The notes under the pieces are model-generated. The model did not search any database and had not been told where the DNA came from. It was given only the letters and a program-made list of their open reading frames with translations. From Asticcacaulis machinosus (lineage in GTDB: Bacteria > Pseudomonadota > Alphaproteobacteria > Caulobacterales > Caulobacteraceae): 64,000 nucleotides of DNA. Shown one piece after another: positions 46,498-55,677 of this stretch. The position numbers and the translations under genes were made by a program. Every line of letters begins with the position of its first letter. Positions within the stretch are counted from its first letter, which is position 1. The DNA lies in NCBI RefSeq assembly GCF_028550435.1, contig NZ_JAQQKV010000001.1, positions 1,612,001-1,676,000 of the forward strand, given 5' to 3'.

Positions 46498-49458
46498 TTA
46501 GAACTTGGACGAAATCCCGATGAACAGCATGCGGCCCAGTGGGTCGTAGGTGCTGGGGAAGGTGTTGCCGTTGCCGTTTTCAGCCAGCAGCCCCCCCATG
46601 ATCGCGGGTGGATCCTTGTCGAAGAGGTTGTTGATACCGGCGCGAGCCACCAGACCGTAAGGCAGGTCCTTGGTCACCGCGATATCAATGTAGTTGTACG
46701 GCTTGATTTCGGCATTGAGGGTCGACTTCGTACCGGTCAGGTACTGATCGTCGCTGTTGGTGGACAGCTTGGTCTCACCAAAGTGACGCCAGTTGATCGA
46801 CACGGTGGTCGGGGCCCAGATCTTGTCGCCCGGCACGGTCCAGGTAGCACGCAGGTTATGGCGCCACTCCGGAGATGGCTGACCGCAGGTGGCACCGTAG
46901 TAGCCCTTACAGTCATAGGATCCCAGACCCGGCAGCACTTCGGTCTCCAGCGAGTCAAGCAGCGTGCCCACGAACGAGAAGTTTACGTTGCCGAAATCCG
47001 ATGTCCAAAGGTAGCTACCCGAAAAATCGATGCCTTTGGTTTCCAGATAGCCGGTGTTGACGTTCGTTGAGATCACATAGCCGCCGCTGGTATCGCTGCC
47101 ATACAGTGCACCGTTGTTCGGGTTACGACGGATCAAGCCACAGTAGAAGGCATCGCCCGTGTTCAGACACTGCGAAACCGCTGTCTGGGCCTGAACCGAA
47201 CCGATATAGCCGTCGATATGGATTTCATAATAGTCCACACTGAGCGCCAGCCCCGGAACGAAGCCCGGCGTAAAGACGAAACCGTAGGTCTTGGTCTCGG
47301 CTTCTTCAGGGCTCAGATCAGGGTTGCCACCGCCCAGTGCCGTACCGACATCAGCCTGAGTATCGATAATACCGATAGCCAGTTGTGCCGGGGTAGCCCC
47401 CGTGCGGGCACACAGGGTCGCCGCATTGGCGCCCAAAGCCCCAATCTGGCTCACTGAACAGGGATCGATCAGAGCGACGTTGCCAACTGCCTGAGAGGCG
47501 AACAGTTCGGTGATATTCGCAGCGCGCATAGCCTTGTTGTAGCTGGCGCGGAACAGGATATCGCTGGTCGGAGCATAGCGGACTTCGAACTTAGAGGTCT
47601 CAGTCTTCTTTTCGCTGCCTTCCGAGGTCGACGACGAGACGTTATAGGTCGAGCTGCGGTAACCAAGTGAGGCATTCAATGAACGGATGAAAGGCTTATC
47701 CGCCGCGATCGGCACTTCGATTTCGGTAAACCATTCATCAGCAGACACTTTTCCATCCGCATTAGACGCGTAGGAAAGCTGGCTTTCGTCGCGACGTTCA
47801 TCCAGCGATTCCTTACGGTGTTCAGCACCCAGAACGATCGCCAGACCATCTTCAGCCCAAGGGGAAGTGATGCCATACTGGCCCAGATCACCGCTGACAT
47901 AGGCATTGAAGACATCGATGGTCTGCTCATTACGCGTAAAGGTTGGTGCGTAGACGAAGGCATAGGCTTCGGCCGACGGGCCATTGGCGCTGAAAATATC
48001 GAACGGTTTACAGTTATTCGACTCATCAAAACAGACGGTCTGACCATTGCGCGTCACCGCGTTCAGAGCCTGCTCAGCCTTATCCTGATTGATGTCGTTC
48101 TGATAGTTGAACTGACCAATCGTGGTCGCGTGCATGTAGTTGGCGTCGTATCTCCAGCCTTCGACGATATCGCCACGCAGGCCAGCCGTGAAGCGGTAGT
48201 TGGTGTGACGCATATCATTACGGCGCGGTGTACCGGTGGCGGCGCGATAGGCTGCCCAGGTGGTCATATCGACAGAGGCGTTTCCGTAATTGGAACCACA
48301 CAGCAAGTTACCCTGCTGAGCACTCATGAACGGGTTGGCGCAGTTGATGGTGAAGTCACGGCCTGACCAGATAGCCGAAGGGGCAACCTGACTGACCGAG
48401 TGATCATCCATGAACATGAAGCTGCCATAGGCTTCGGCATGATCATTGAACGTATAGTTGGCGAATGCGCCGGCCTGATAACGCTCGGAGTTACGCAAGG
48501 TGTAGTTATCCGGGGCATAGTTATAGGCAAACGACGAGTTATTTGCGACCCAGGTCTTGGAACCGTCCTTAGAGTTGGCAAGTGCCACGCCATTGCTCGG
48601 ACCGCTTTGTGGTAAGAACCAGCCGTAAGCGTGCGTGCCCGAACCACCGCAACTGAATGACCCACCAGCCGCATCAGCAAATTGAAGCGCACAGTTGGAA
48701 TAATCGCGCGAATCCTGACGCACGGCTTCCATCTTGCGGTAGCCGAAATAACCGGTGATGTTGCCCTTGCCGTCGTCGATATCGCCACCGGCGGCTATGT
48801 TGAAGTCGTACTTTTCACCATCCCAGACATGATTGTCAGCCAGCTTAATGCCTTTGTTGCCCTGAATGGTACGCAGGCCATCATTGTCATTGTGGTGGTT
48901 ATAGATGCTGTATTGCGCATCGACGCGCACGCCGTTCAGCTTTTTGCGCATGATAAAGTTGACCACACCCGACATGGCGTCAGAGCCGTAAACCGACGAC
49001 GCACCGCCGGTCAGAACGTCCGTGCGCTCAACCAGAGTCGACGGTACGAAGTTCAGGTCGACACCGAGAGTCGGCAGGAAACGCTGACCGTCGATCAGCA
49101 CCAGAGCGCGGTTACCACCCAGACTGCGCAGGTTAACGCCGGCTGTACCATCAGAGTTGTTCGACTGGTTTTCATTGTTGCCCGCTTCGATTTGCGGCAG
49201 CTTAGCCAGGAAGCTATCGACACCCGTGGCCCCCTGAAGCTTGACTTCAGCAGCATCCACCGTGGTGATCGGTGAAGCGCTCTTGAGGTTTGGGCGGCGG
49301 ATACGTGTACCCGTGACCACGACTTCCTGTACCATTTCATCCGCAGCAGGATCAACCGGTGCATCCTGAGCAAAGGCCGGCATGGCCGAAACACCGGACA
49401 TAATGGCTGAAAACGCCACTCCGGCCATGATCAAGGCACGTTTGTTTCTCGTTTGCAT
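46498..49458 (-). CDS. TonB-dependent outer-membrane receptor
   Basis: 986 residues with AGGGG 7 bases before the ATG and a signal peptide (to about MPAFAQD). The TonB-box-like region EVVVTGTRI lies at 45-53. The plug domain (about 60-180) includes LRSLGGNRALVLIDGQRF and SSVYGSDAMSGVVNFIM; the 22-strand barrel ends in the C-terminal Phe (FIGISSKF). Such receptors bring oligosaccharides across the outer membrane using TonB energy; the many nearby hydrolases argue for a glycan ligand rather than a siderophore. It is the only receptor in the window. AT-rich upstream sequence carries partial matches to the shared operator. Confidence 0.93.
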   Translation of the reverse strand: MQTRNKRALIMAGVAFSAIMSGVSAMPAFAQDAPVDPAADEMVQEVVVTGTRIRRPNLKSASPITTVDAAEVKLQGATGVDSFLAKLPQIEAGNNENQSNNSDGTAGVNLRSLGGNRALVLIDGQRFLPTLGVDLNFVPSTLVERTDVLTGGASSVYGSDAMSGVVNFIMRKKLNGVRVDAQYSIYNHHNDNDGLRTIQGNKGIKLADNHVWDGEKYDFNIAAGGDIDDGKGNITGYFGYRKMEAVRQDSRDYSNCALQFADAAGGSFSCGGSGTHAYGWFLPQSGPSNGVALANSKDGSKTWVANNSSFAYNYAPDNYTLRNSERYQAGAFANYTFNDHAEAYGSFMFMDDHSVSQVAPSAIWSGRDFTINCANPFMSAQQGNLLCGSNYGNASVDMTTWAAYRAATGTPRRNDMRHTNYRFTAGLRGDIVEGWRYDANYMHATTIGQFNYQNDINQDKAEQALNAVTRNGQTVCFDESNNCKPFDIFSANGPSAEAYAFVYAPTFTRNEQTIDVFNAYVSGDLGQYGITSPWAEDGLAIVLGAEHRKESLDERRDESQLSYASNADGKVSADEWFTEIEVPIAADKPFIRSLNASLGYRSSTYNVSSSTSEGSEKKTETSKFEVRYAPTSDILFRASYNKAMRAANITELFASQAVGNVALIDPCSVSQIGALGANAATLCARTGATPAQLAIGIIDTQADVGTALGGGNPDLSPEEAETKTYGFVFTPGFVPGLALSVDYYEIHIDGYIGSVQAQTAVSQCLNTGDAFYCGLIRRNPNNGALYGSDTSGGYVISTNVNTGYLETKGIDFSGSYLWTSDFGNVNFSFVGTLLDSLETEVLPGLGSYDCKGYYGATCGQPSPEWRHNLRATWTVPGDKIWAPTTVSINWRHFGETKLSTNSDDQYLTGTKSTLNAEIKPYNYIDIAVTKDLPYGLVARAGINNLFDKDPPAIMGGLLAENGNGNTFPSTYDPLGRMLFIGISSKF

Positions 49459-49571
49459 ATGTAACCCCTAATGCTGATATCTGACGCCACCCCATGCGCC
49501 TGAGAGCATGGAGTGAAATAATTCTGACATAAATTATAAGAACCACTTGAACCGCGCCACGTCAATTATAA

Positions 49572-49601
49572 ATTATACGATTACACCACATAAAGTATAC
49601 C
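49572..49601. promoter_or_regulatory. partial matches to shared operator before TonB receptor
   Basis: TATACGAT near 49575 matches the core of the site at 37623-37636, and TAAAGTATA at 49591-49599 is the complement of the TATACTTTA that follows that core. Both lie in the 227-base gap between the receptor and the divergent cupin gene. Confidence 0.35.
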
Positions 49602-49685
49602 ATTTTGCTCATAGCCCTCTTAGTGATGCTTTTTTACCATTGTCGCCATCGGTTTTGTGTGTCCAAGATACCCATGAGGTAGCCC

Positions 49686-50705
49686 ATGATCCCGGTCAGA
49701 ATTTATGAAAACGTCGATGCCAGCCTGTTTCGGGAAACGATTCTCCCACAAAATGAACCTGCCATCCTGAAAGGTGTTGTCGCGCATTGGCCATCGGCAG
49801 GACTGGCCCGAACATCGGATCAGGCCATTGCCGATTATCTGATGGCCTGTGACACAGGTGAAGTCGCAGGCGTCTATGTCGGGCCGCCCCGCATTCGCGG
49901 CCGCTTCTTTTACGGCATGGATACCCATACCTATAATTTCGAGCATGGCCCCGCCCCCATCCGTCAGGCAATAGACCATATAATGGCTGAACAGGATAAG
50001 CCGCATCCAGCGGCCATCTATGTTCAGTCGGCGCCAGTTGAGCGTCACATGCCGCGGTTTGGGGCTGAAAACCGGCTTGATCTCATACCGCCGGATGTTG
50101 CGCCCCGTATCTGGATCGGCAACGGGTCGGTCACCCGTGCTCATTTCGACCTCAATCATAACATCGCCTGCGTGGTGGCCGGGCAACGCACCTTTACACT
50201 GTTCCCACCGGATCAGACCCCTAACCTCTATCCCGGCCCGTTTGAGCGCACCATCGGCGGCGTGCCGGTCAGCATGGTCGATATCGATAATCCTGATTTT
50301 GATAAACACCCGCGATATAAAGCCGCGGCGGATCACATGTTAACTGCCGGGCTTGAAGCCGGAGACGCCATATATATCCCATACGGCTGGTGGCATCATG
50401 TCCGCTCAATATCGCCATTCAATGTCCTGATTAACTACTGGTGGGATGAAAACGCGTCTAAGGCCGATGTCAGCGCCAACCCTTATGACGCCCTCTATCA
50501 TGCGTTTCTGGCCATCCGTGACATGCCCGATACGCAACGCGATGTGTGGAAAACTTTGTTCAACTATTATGTTTTTAAGGATTATGGCGATCCGGCCGCG
50601 CATCTGACGACGCGCGATCAGGGACTTCTTGGGCCCTTTACCCCGAAAAGCGCCGAAAAATTACGCCAGAGCCTTGTCAAATCCCTGACCGGTGGCAAAA
50701 CTTGA
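49686..50705 (+). CDS. cupin-like / JmjC-fold protein
   Basis: 339 residues with GAGG 7 bases upstream. The cupin_8 (JmjC-like) fold shows the iron-binding pair in RAHFDLNHNIACVV (His153, Asp155) and the later His in PYGWWHHVRS, with the strand GQRTFTLFPPDQ. Relatives are Fe(II)/2-oxoglutarate oxygenases that hydroxylate proteins or small molecules. In Caulobacterales and other TonB-rich bacteria such genes often sit beside carbohydrate receptor genes, for reasons not understood. Here it is divergent from the receptor. The substrate is unknown. Confidence 0.85.
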   Translation: MIPVRIYENVDASLFRETILPQNEPAILKGVVAHWPSAGLARTSDQAIADYLMACDTGEVAGVYVGPPRIRGRFFYGMDTHTYNFEHGPAPIRQAIDHIMAEQDKPHPAAIYVQSAPVERHMPRFGAENRLDLIPPDVAPRIWIGNGSVTRAHFDLNHNIACVVAGQRTFTLFPPDQTPNLYPGPFERTIGGVPVSMVDIDNPDFDKHPRYKAAADHMLTAGLEAGDAIYIPYGWWHHVRSISPFNVLINYWWDENASKADVSANPYDALYHAFLAIRDMPDTQRDVWKTLFNYYVFKDYGDPAAHLTTRDQGLLGPFTPKSAEKLRQSLVKSLTGGKT

Positions 50706-50821
50706 TCTGACTTAAAGCCTTTAATGTGCGCGGCGCACCATTTGCATTTGCCCTTTATGACTTGAGCGCATCGTCCCCTTCTGAGACGATGTTGCGCGCC
50801 TCATATGCCGAGGGGATGTGA

Positions 50822-52168
50822 ATGTTTGAATTTGGTCGCGAACTAAGACGTATTTTCGGCAATCAGGGCCGGTTTGAATCGGACTCCAGTTTGTACGAAT
50901 TATTGAACCTTGAACTGCTGATCTCTCAGGGCCGCAGCCTTGATATTGAGGCCGGCCGCGTCTCGACCAAAAATCGCTTTGATCCCCATATCGAATCCGC
51001 CACCATCTGGCGCGAATACGCCCGCAGAACCGGCGACCCGCTGGCGATGCGCAAAGCCGCCGCCGCCGCTGAATCTGCCGGTAAGGACGCCAAAACCATC
51101 GCTCAGGCCGTGCAGGCCGTGCTGGAGCAGGCCCTGACCTGCCTGACTGGCGCCGACCTGTTTGAAACCGCAGAATTATTGACCTCCGCCGAAGGGCTGC
51201 TGGCCGAAGGGCGCGTCGCGGTGGCGGGCATCAGCCCCGCCGACCCGGTACTTAACGCGCGCCTGTCGCTGGTCGAAGGGATGCTGGGGGCGCGCCTTGC
51301 TCTGCGCGAAGGCGTGGGCGAACTTGATGCAGCACTGAACGCTATGGCTCATATCGATCGTGCCGTCGAAAAGTTCGACAAACAGGTCCGCCTGACCAAA
51401 ACCAACCGCGACAAGATCTGGGCCGCTCAGGCGCGTCTGGAGCGGGCCGATCTTTTGATGGCGGTCGGTATCGATCGTCAGGACTCAAGCCTTATGGGCG
51501 CGGTGATCAAGGACCTTGAGGCCGTGCGCGCCCGTCTGGATTCGGCCTATGAACCGGTGACCTTTGCCACCATCGTCACCCGCCTGGCCGAAGCGCACAT
51601 CCATCAGGGCCAGATCGAAGGCAATGCCGAAGCCGTCTCGATCGGCATCGCCCTGCTCAGTTCCGAAGACGAACTGATGGTCTATGAACACAGCCCGCTC
51701 GATTGGGTCTGCCACAAAATGGCCCTGTCGTGCGGCCTTGAGGTGCTGGCGACCCTGACCGGCGCTGACTATATTTTCGATAAGGCGCTGGCCGTCTATG
51801 ACTTGGCGCTTAAGCGACCGCTGCAAAAGGGCTTAGGCATACGGGCGCGGTTGATGAGCCTGCGGGCCTCATGCCTGGCGCAGCGTGCCGAAGCCACCGG
51901 TGATCTTAAGTCGCTCGATGATGCCGAGCGGGCGTTTAAGGAACAACTGCGCGCCACCCGTCCGCTCGAAGACCCGGTTGACTGGGCGATCCTTCAGACC
52001 AATCTGGGCAAGCTTTATGTCACGCGCGGCGACATCACCGGCTTTATGCTGGAGCGGGCCTCAGCCGCCTATGCCCTTGATGCCGCAAAGGAAATCTTCC
52101 TTGAACATGGCCTGCACAGCCTTGCCGCCACGGCAGAGGGCCATCTGGTGCGCCTGCGGGGGATTTAA
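50822..52168 (+). CDS. unknown protein with TPR-like helical repeats
   Basis: 448 residues with GAGGGG 6 bases before the ATG. No signal peptide or membrane segment. The chain is almost wholly alpha-helical with repeating Ala/Leu-rich helix pairs, and conserved-looking segments such as WAAQARLERADLLMAVG and LKSLDDAERAFKEQL, suggesting a TPR-like solenoid. I recognise no family. It lies between the cupin-like and ThuA-like genes in the same direction, so it may belong to a transcript with one of them. Confidence 0.8.
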   Translation: MFEFGRELRRIFGNQGRFESDSSLYELLNLELLISQGRSLDIEAGRVSTKNRFDPHIESATIWREYARRTGDPLAMRKAAAAAESAGKDAKTIAQAVQAVLEQALTCLTGADLFETAELLTSAEGLLAEGRVAVAGISPADPVLNARLSLVEGMLGARLALREGVGELDAALNAMAHIDRAVEKFDKQVRLTKTNRDKIWAAQARLERADLLMAVGIDRQDSSLMGAVIKDLEAVRARLDSAYEPVTFATIVTRLAEAHIHQGQIEGNAEAVSIGIALLSSEDELMVYEHSPLDWVCHKMALSCGLEVLATLTGADYIFDKALAVYDLALKRPLQKGLGIRARLMSLRASCLAQRAEATGDLKSLDDAERAFKEQLRATRPLEDPVDWAILQTNLGKLYVTRGDITGFMLERASAAYALDAAKEIFLEHGLHSLAATAEGHLVRLRGI

Positions 52169-52239
52169 AAGACAGCGCGTGACAAACGATCAAATCAAGG
52201 GAACACTGCGGTAAAAGCAGCAACCTTTGAGAGATAGCG

Positions 52240-53007
52240 ATGCAGCGCAGGGCGATATTATCAGGCATGGCGGCGGCAATCATGGCGCCAAAGGCCGTGT
52301 GGGCGGACACGCAGTTCAAGGTGCTGGTGATCGGCATGCCCAGCAAATACCACTACGAATATGTGCCCGTTGCCCGCGAAAGCCTAGAGCGGATGGCGAG
52401 GCTGCACGCCTTTGAGGTGGTGTGGAGCCACAATGCCTATGTTCTGGATCAGGATTTGAAGCCCTTTGCGGCCATCATGCTGCTCAACACCCCGACCGAG
52501 GATTTATCGGCCGATCATCGCGCCAAGTTCGAGGCCTATGTGCGCGCAGGCGGCCATGTCATGGTGGTTCACAGGGCGGCGATTGCCCTGCCGGCCGATA
52601 GCTGGCCGTGGTATGAAAAACTGGTTGGGCGCACGGTGGGTGTGCATCCCATGCTGCAAACCGGCGTGGTGACAGTGGTCGACAAAAGCTTTCCCGCGAC
52701 CTTTGGATTGCCGCAGCGCTGGATCTGGAGCGATGAGTTCTACACCACCACCAACCCGCACAATGTAAAGATTACGCCGGTGCTGAACGTCGATGAAACC
52801 AGCTATGACCCGACCAAGATCTGGCCCGGTCAAGTCGTCAAAGGCATGGGCAAGGACCACCCGATCGCCTGGTATCACAGCTATGAAGGGGCGCGCGTGT
52901 TTGTGACGACCTTGGGCCATAATGTCGAGATGTACCGCGACCCGCAGTATCTCAGCCACCTGCTGGGCGGCCTCTACTGGACCGCCACGGGCCGCGGGCG
53001 GGGGTAG
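52240..53007 (+). CDS. ThuA-like domain protein, exported
   Basis: 255 residues with an N-terminal leader (MQRRAILSGMAAAIMAPKAVWA). The class I glutamine-amidotransferase-like ThuA fold is indicated by FKVLVIGMPSKYHYEY, the segment AGGHVMVVHRAAIALP, HPMLQTGVVTV and, near the end, GARVFVTTLGHNVEMYRDP. ThuA proteins occur with trehalose and other sugar catabolic genes, and some act on 3-keto-glycosides. Its Cys nucleophile, typical of true amidotransferases, is absent, as in the family. A periplasmic role on a sugar derivative suits the setting. Confidence 0.85.
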   Translation: MQRRAILSGMAAAIMAPKAVWADTQFKVLVIGMPSKYHYEYVPVARESLERMARLHAFEVVWSHNAYVLDQDLKPFAAIMLLNTPTEDLSADHRAKFEAYVRAGGHVMVVHRAAIALPADSWPWYEKLVGRTVGVHPMLQTGVVTVVDKSFPATFGLPQRWIWSDEFYTTTNPHNVKITPVLNVDETSYDPTKIWPGQVVKGMGKDHPIAWYHSYEGARVFVTTLGHNVEMYRDPQYLSHLLGGLYWTATGRGRG

Positions 53008-53099
53008 TAAGTTCGCATACCTAAAAGCTTTATCGTGGTACCCATCAAGCACTTAACTTTTGCCTTAATAAAGAACAACAGCTCAAAGAGTTCGGTCAT

Positions 53100-54710
53100 A
53101 TGTTTATAAAAAAAATTCGCCTGAAGAACGGTTACAAGCGTTTTCATGACCTAACCATTGATCTAGGCGAAAACCCTGCTCGTATCGTCGCATTAGTGGG
53201 ACCAAATGGTTGTGGTAAGAGTAGCGTTCTAGATGGTTTGCTATATCACGCTAGTGCGCGCCAGCGTATTGGTGGTGGCATTGCTCGAGATGTAAGTTAC
53301 CACTCAATGACAGGTGTCGGTTCGCTAACATGGCAGGATGTAGAAATCCAATTTACCGCCGGAAATTTTTCTGAAATCCGCGCTCTAAAGGAGAAAACTG
53401 GGAAAGCTAATACCATTTTCTCATTTCGTAGTCCTTACCGTTATAATAGCCTACTCAAAATCACAGAAACCAAAGCGGTATCTGAAATTTGGAAGAACTC
53501 CTACGGCGCAGGCGATGCCTCAAGTCTCGACGCTAAGATGGAAGATAATTATAGAAGATTATACTCGGTGTATAATCTATATCGTGATGAAAATGATTTA
53601 AAACCTAGTGAGGCGAAGGCCAAAATAATTGGCGATCTCAATACGTCCATTAAGAAGTGTCTTGATCTAGAGATTTCCAACCTTGGAAATGTCGAAGGTA
53701 ATCAAGGGACGCTTTATTTTAGAAAACCAGACCATCCAAAAGAGTTTGAATTTAACGTCCTGTCCTCCGGGGAAAAGGAGGTTGTTGACCTACTGCTTGA
53801 TTTGTATCTCCGCAAAGAGGACTATTCTGACACTGTTTTTCTTATTGATGAGCCAGAACTTCACATAAACACCGCTATTCAAGGCAACCTACTTGAAGAG
53901 ATTGACCGACTTATTGGGCCTGATTGCCAAATATGGCTCACAACCCATAGCATCGGATTTCTCCGCGCGTTACAGACGAAAATGAAAGATAAATGCCAGA
54001 TCATTCAATTTCGCTCTGAGTACAATCTCGCCGCTGAGGCTCATACGCTGACACCAGTTAAAGTCGGGCCGGGTACTTGGCGGGACTTATTTGCAATTGC
54101 TTTAGATGATCTGGCACACCTAGTTAGTCCCTCGACCATAATTTATTGCGAAGGAAGAGCCGAACCCGGTTCGGGAGGTCGAGAACAAGGTATGGATGCG
54201 CGAGTGTTCAACCGCATTTTCGCTGAATCACACCCTGACGCCCTCTTTACATCTAGCGGTGGGAATACCGAACCTGACCAGCGTAGTGCAATCGCCCTAC
54301 TTGTCCTGAGTAAGGTATTTCCCAAAGTGGACATCTGGGTGCTTAAAGATCGAGATATGGCATCTGGAAAGCCAACGGACGAAAACGACCGCAGAGTTTA
54401 TCTTAATACAAATCCGGACAATCACCGGGTACTTAAACGGTGGGAAATTGAGAATTATCTCTATGATAAAGAGGTATTGAAGGCATATTGCGCAGGTAAG
54501 GGGCTGCAATTTGATGAAGCCGCTTACGATGCCTTCGTTACCAATATAGACGATCAAAATCTAAAGGATGAAACGCAGCGGATAAAGAATTTTTGCGGCA
54601 TAAAAAGCAGCATTAATGCGGAAGTTTTCAAGATTGCATTGTCCGATTATATAATTTCATCAATGGTTGTGTTCAAAGAACTTGAAGAGTGCATATTTTC
54701 TAGGCAATAA
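53100..54710 (+). CDS. ABC-type ATPase fused to TOPRIM/DUF4435-like domain, OLD/PARIS-like
   Basis: 536 residues. The ATPase half has Walker A GPNGCGKS (34-41), the signature LSSGEKE (221-227), Walker B VFLIDEPEL (246-254) and His switch TTHS (281-284), with a helical insertion (about 115-200). The C-terminal half reads IIYCEG (Glu351), SSGGNTEPD, VLKDRD (416-419) and WEIENYL (448-454), the pattern of the TOPRIM or DUF4435 domains of OLD nucleases and PARIS defence proteins. Base composition differs sharply from neighbours: two 60-base lines I counted have 33% and 48% GC against 65% in one line of the ThuA gene. AGA, ATA and TTA codons are frequent. A horizontally acquired, single-gene defence nuclease is my inference. 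No mobility gene or partner is nearby. Confidence 0.8.
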   Translation: MFIKKIRLKNGYKRFHDLTIDLGENPARIVALVGPNGCGKSSVLDGLLYHASARQRIGGGIARDVSYHSMTGVGSLTWQDVEIQFTAGNFSEIRALKEKTGKANTIFSFRSPYRYNSLLKITETKAVSEIWKNSYGAGDASSLDAKMEDNYRRLYSVYNLYRDENDLKPSEAKAKIIGDLNTSIKKCLDLEISNLGNVEGNQGTLYFRKPDHPKEFEFNVLSSGEKEVVDLLLDLYLRKEDYSDTVFLIDEPELHINTAIQGNLLEEIDRLIGPDCQIWLTTHSIGFLRALQTKMKDKCQIIQFRSEYNLAAEAHTLTPVKVGPGTWRDLFAIALDDLAHLVSPSTIIYCEGRAEPGSGGREQGMDARVFNRIFAESHPDALFTSSGGNTEPDQRSAIALLVLSKVFPKVDIWVLKDRDMASGKPTDENDRRVYLNTNPDNHRVLKRWEIENYLYDKEVLKAYCAGKGLQFDEAAYDAFVTNIDDQNLKDETQRIKNFCGIKSSINAEVFKIALSDYIISSMVVFKELEECIFSRQ

Positions 54711-54789
54711 CGCCGCCTCCCAAATCCCCATAGCCATGCCCGTCAAAACCACGTAACCTCATCTGAAAACCGCCACAGGAGAGGCCGCC

Positions 54790-55677
54790 ATGACCGATGA
54801 GACGCCGCCGTTTAAGCGCGAAGTGCTCCAGCTTTTTGACCAGTATGTGCACGGCCTCATCAGCCGGCGGGGCTTTTTAGAAGGAGCGGCGAAATATACC
54901 GCAGGCGCTGCCGGGGCGGTGGCGACCCTGACCGCCCTGTCACCCGATTTCGCTCGCGCCCAGACCGCTGCCGATGACAGCCGCCTTACAACCACCCGCG
55001 TCGATATAGCGTCTCCCGACGGCAATGGCACCATCAAGGCTTATCTGATCAAGCCCGCCAAGATCAAAACCAAGCTGCCGGTTGTGGTGGTCGTCCATGA
55101 AAACCGTGGGCTTAATCCGCACATCGAAGACATTGCGCGGCGGGTAGCCCTCGACGGCTATATTGCGCTGGCGCCCGATGCCCTGACGACGCTGGGCGGT
55201 TATCCCGGCAATGAAGACGATGCCCGCGCCCTGTTCCAGAAACTGGATCAACCCAAGACTCGCAATGACTTTGTCGCCGCCGCAGACTATGCCCGCACCT
55301 TAACCAACAGCACCGGCAAAGTCGGCGTGGTCGGGTTCTGCTACGGCGGGGCGATTGCCAACCTATTGGCCACGCGCATCCCCACGCTCAAAGCCGCCGT
55401 ACCGTTTTACGGATCGCCCGCCCCTCTGGCCGATGTACCGAACATCAAGGCCGAACTGCTGGTGCACATGGGCGGCAATGATGCCCGCGTCAATGCCACT
55501 TGGCCGGACTATGAGGCCGCGCTCAAGGCCGCCGGTGTGCGCTATGAAGCCTATATCTACGACAATGCCGAGCATGGCTTCAACAACGACACCACCCCGC
55601 GCTTTAAACCCGATGCCGCCAAGCTGGCGTGGGAGCGGACGATGTCGCTGTTTGCGCGGACGCTGAAAGGGGCCTGA
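54790..55677 (+). CDS. dienelactone-hydrolase-family protein, Tat-exported
   Basis: 295 residues. After about 20 cytoplasmic-looking residues comes a twin-arginine leader (SRRGFLEGAAKYTAG). The DLH alpha/beta-hydrolase core has VVVHENRGLNPHIED, the nucleophile Cys in VGVVGFCYGGAIANL, an Asp in HMGGNDARV and the His in NAEHGFNNDT. Dienelactone hydrolases open lactones or esters; exported members of this YghX-like group have no firm substrate. AGGAG precedes the ATG. Its stop directly abuts that of the convergent GH43 gene. Confidence 0.9.
   Translation: MTDETPPFKREVLQLFDQYVHGLISRRGFLEGAAKYTAGAAGAVATLTALSPDFARAQTAADDSRLTTTRVDIASPDGNGTIKAYLIKPAKIKTKLPVVVVVHENRGLNPHIEDIARRVALDGYIALAPDALTTLGGYPGNEDDARALFQKLDQPKTRNDFVAAADYARTLTNSTGKVGVVGFCYGGAIANLLATRIPTLKAAVPFYGSPAPLADVPNIKAELLVHMGGNDARVNATWPDYEAALKAAGVRYEAYIYDNAEHGFNNDTTPRFKPDAAKLAWERTMSLFARTLKGA

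Noticed and set aside
53008-54789. Attachment sites or target duplications around the AT-rich ATPase gene
   Set aside because: I compared the flanks by eye and found no direct or inverted repeat and no integrase or transposase.
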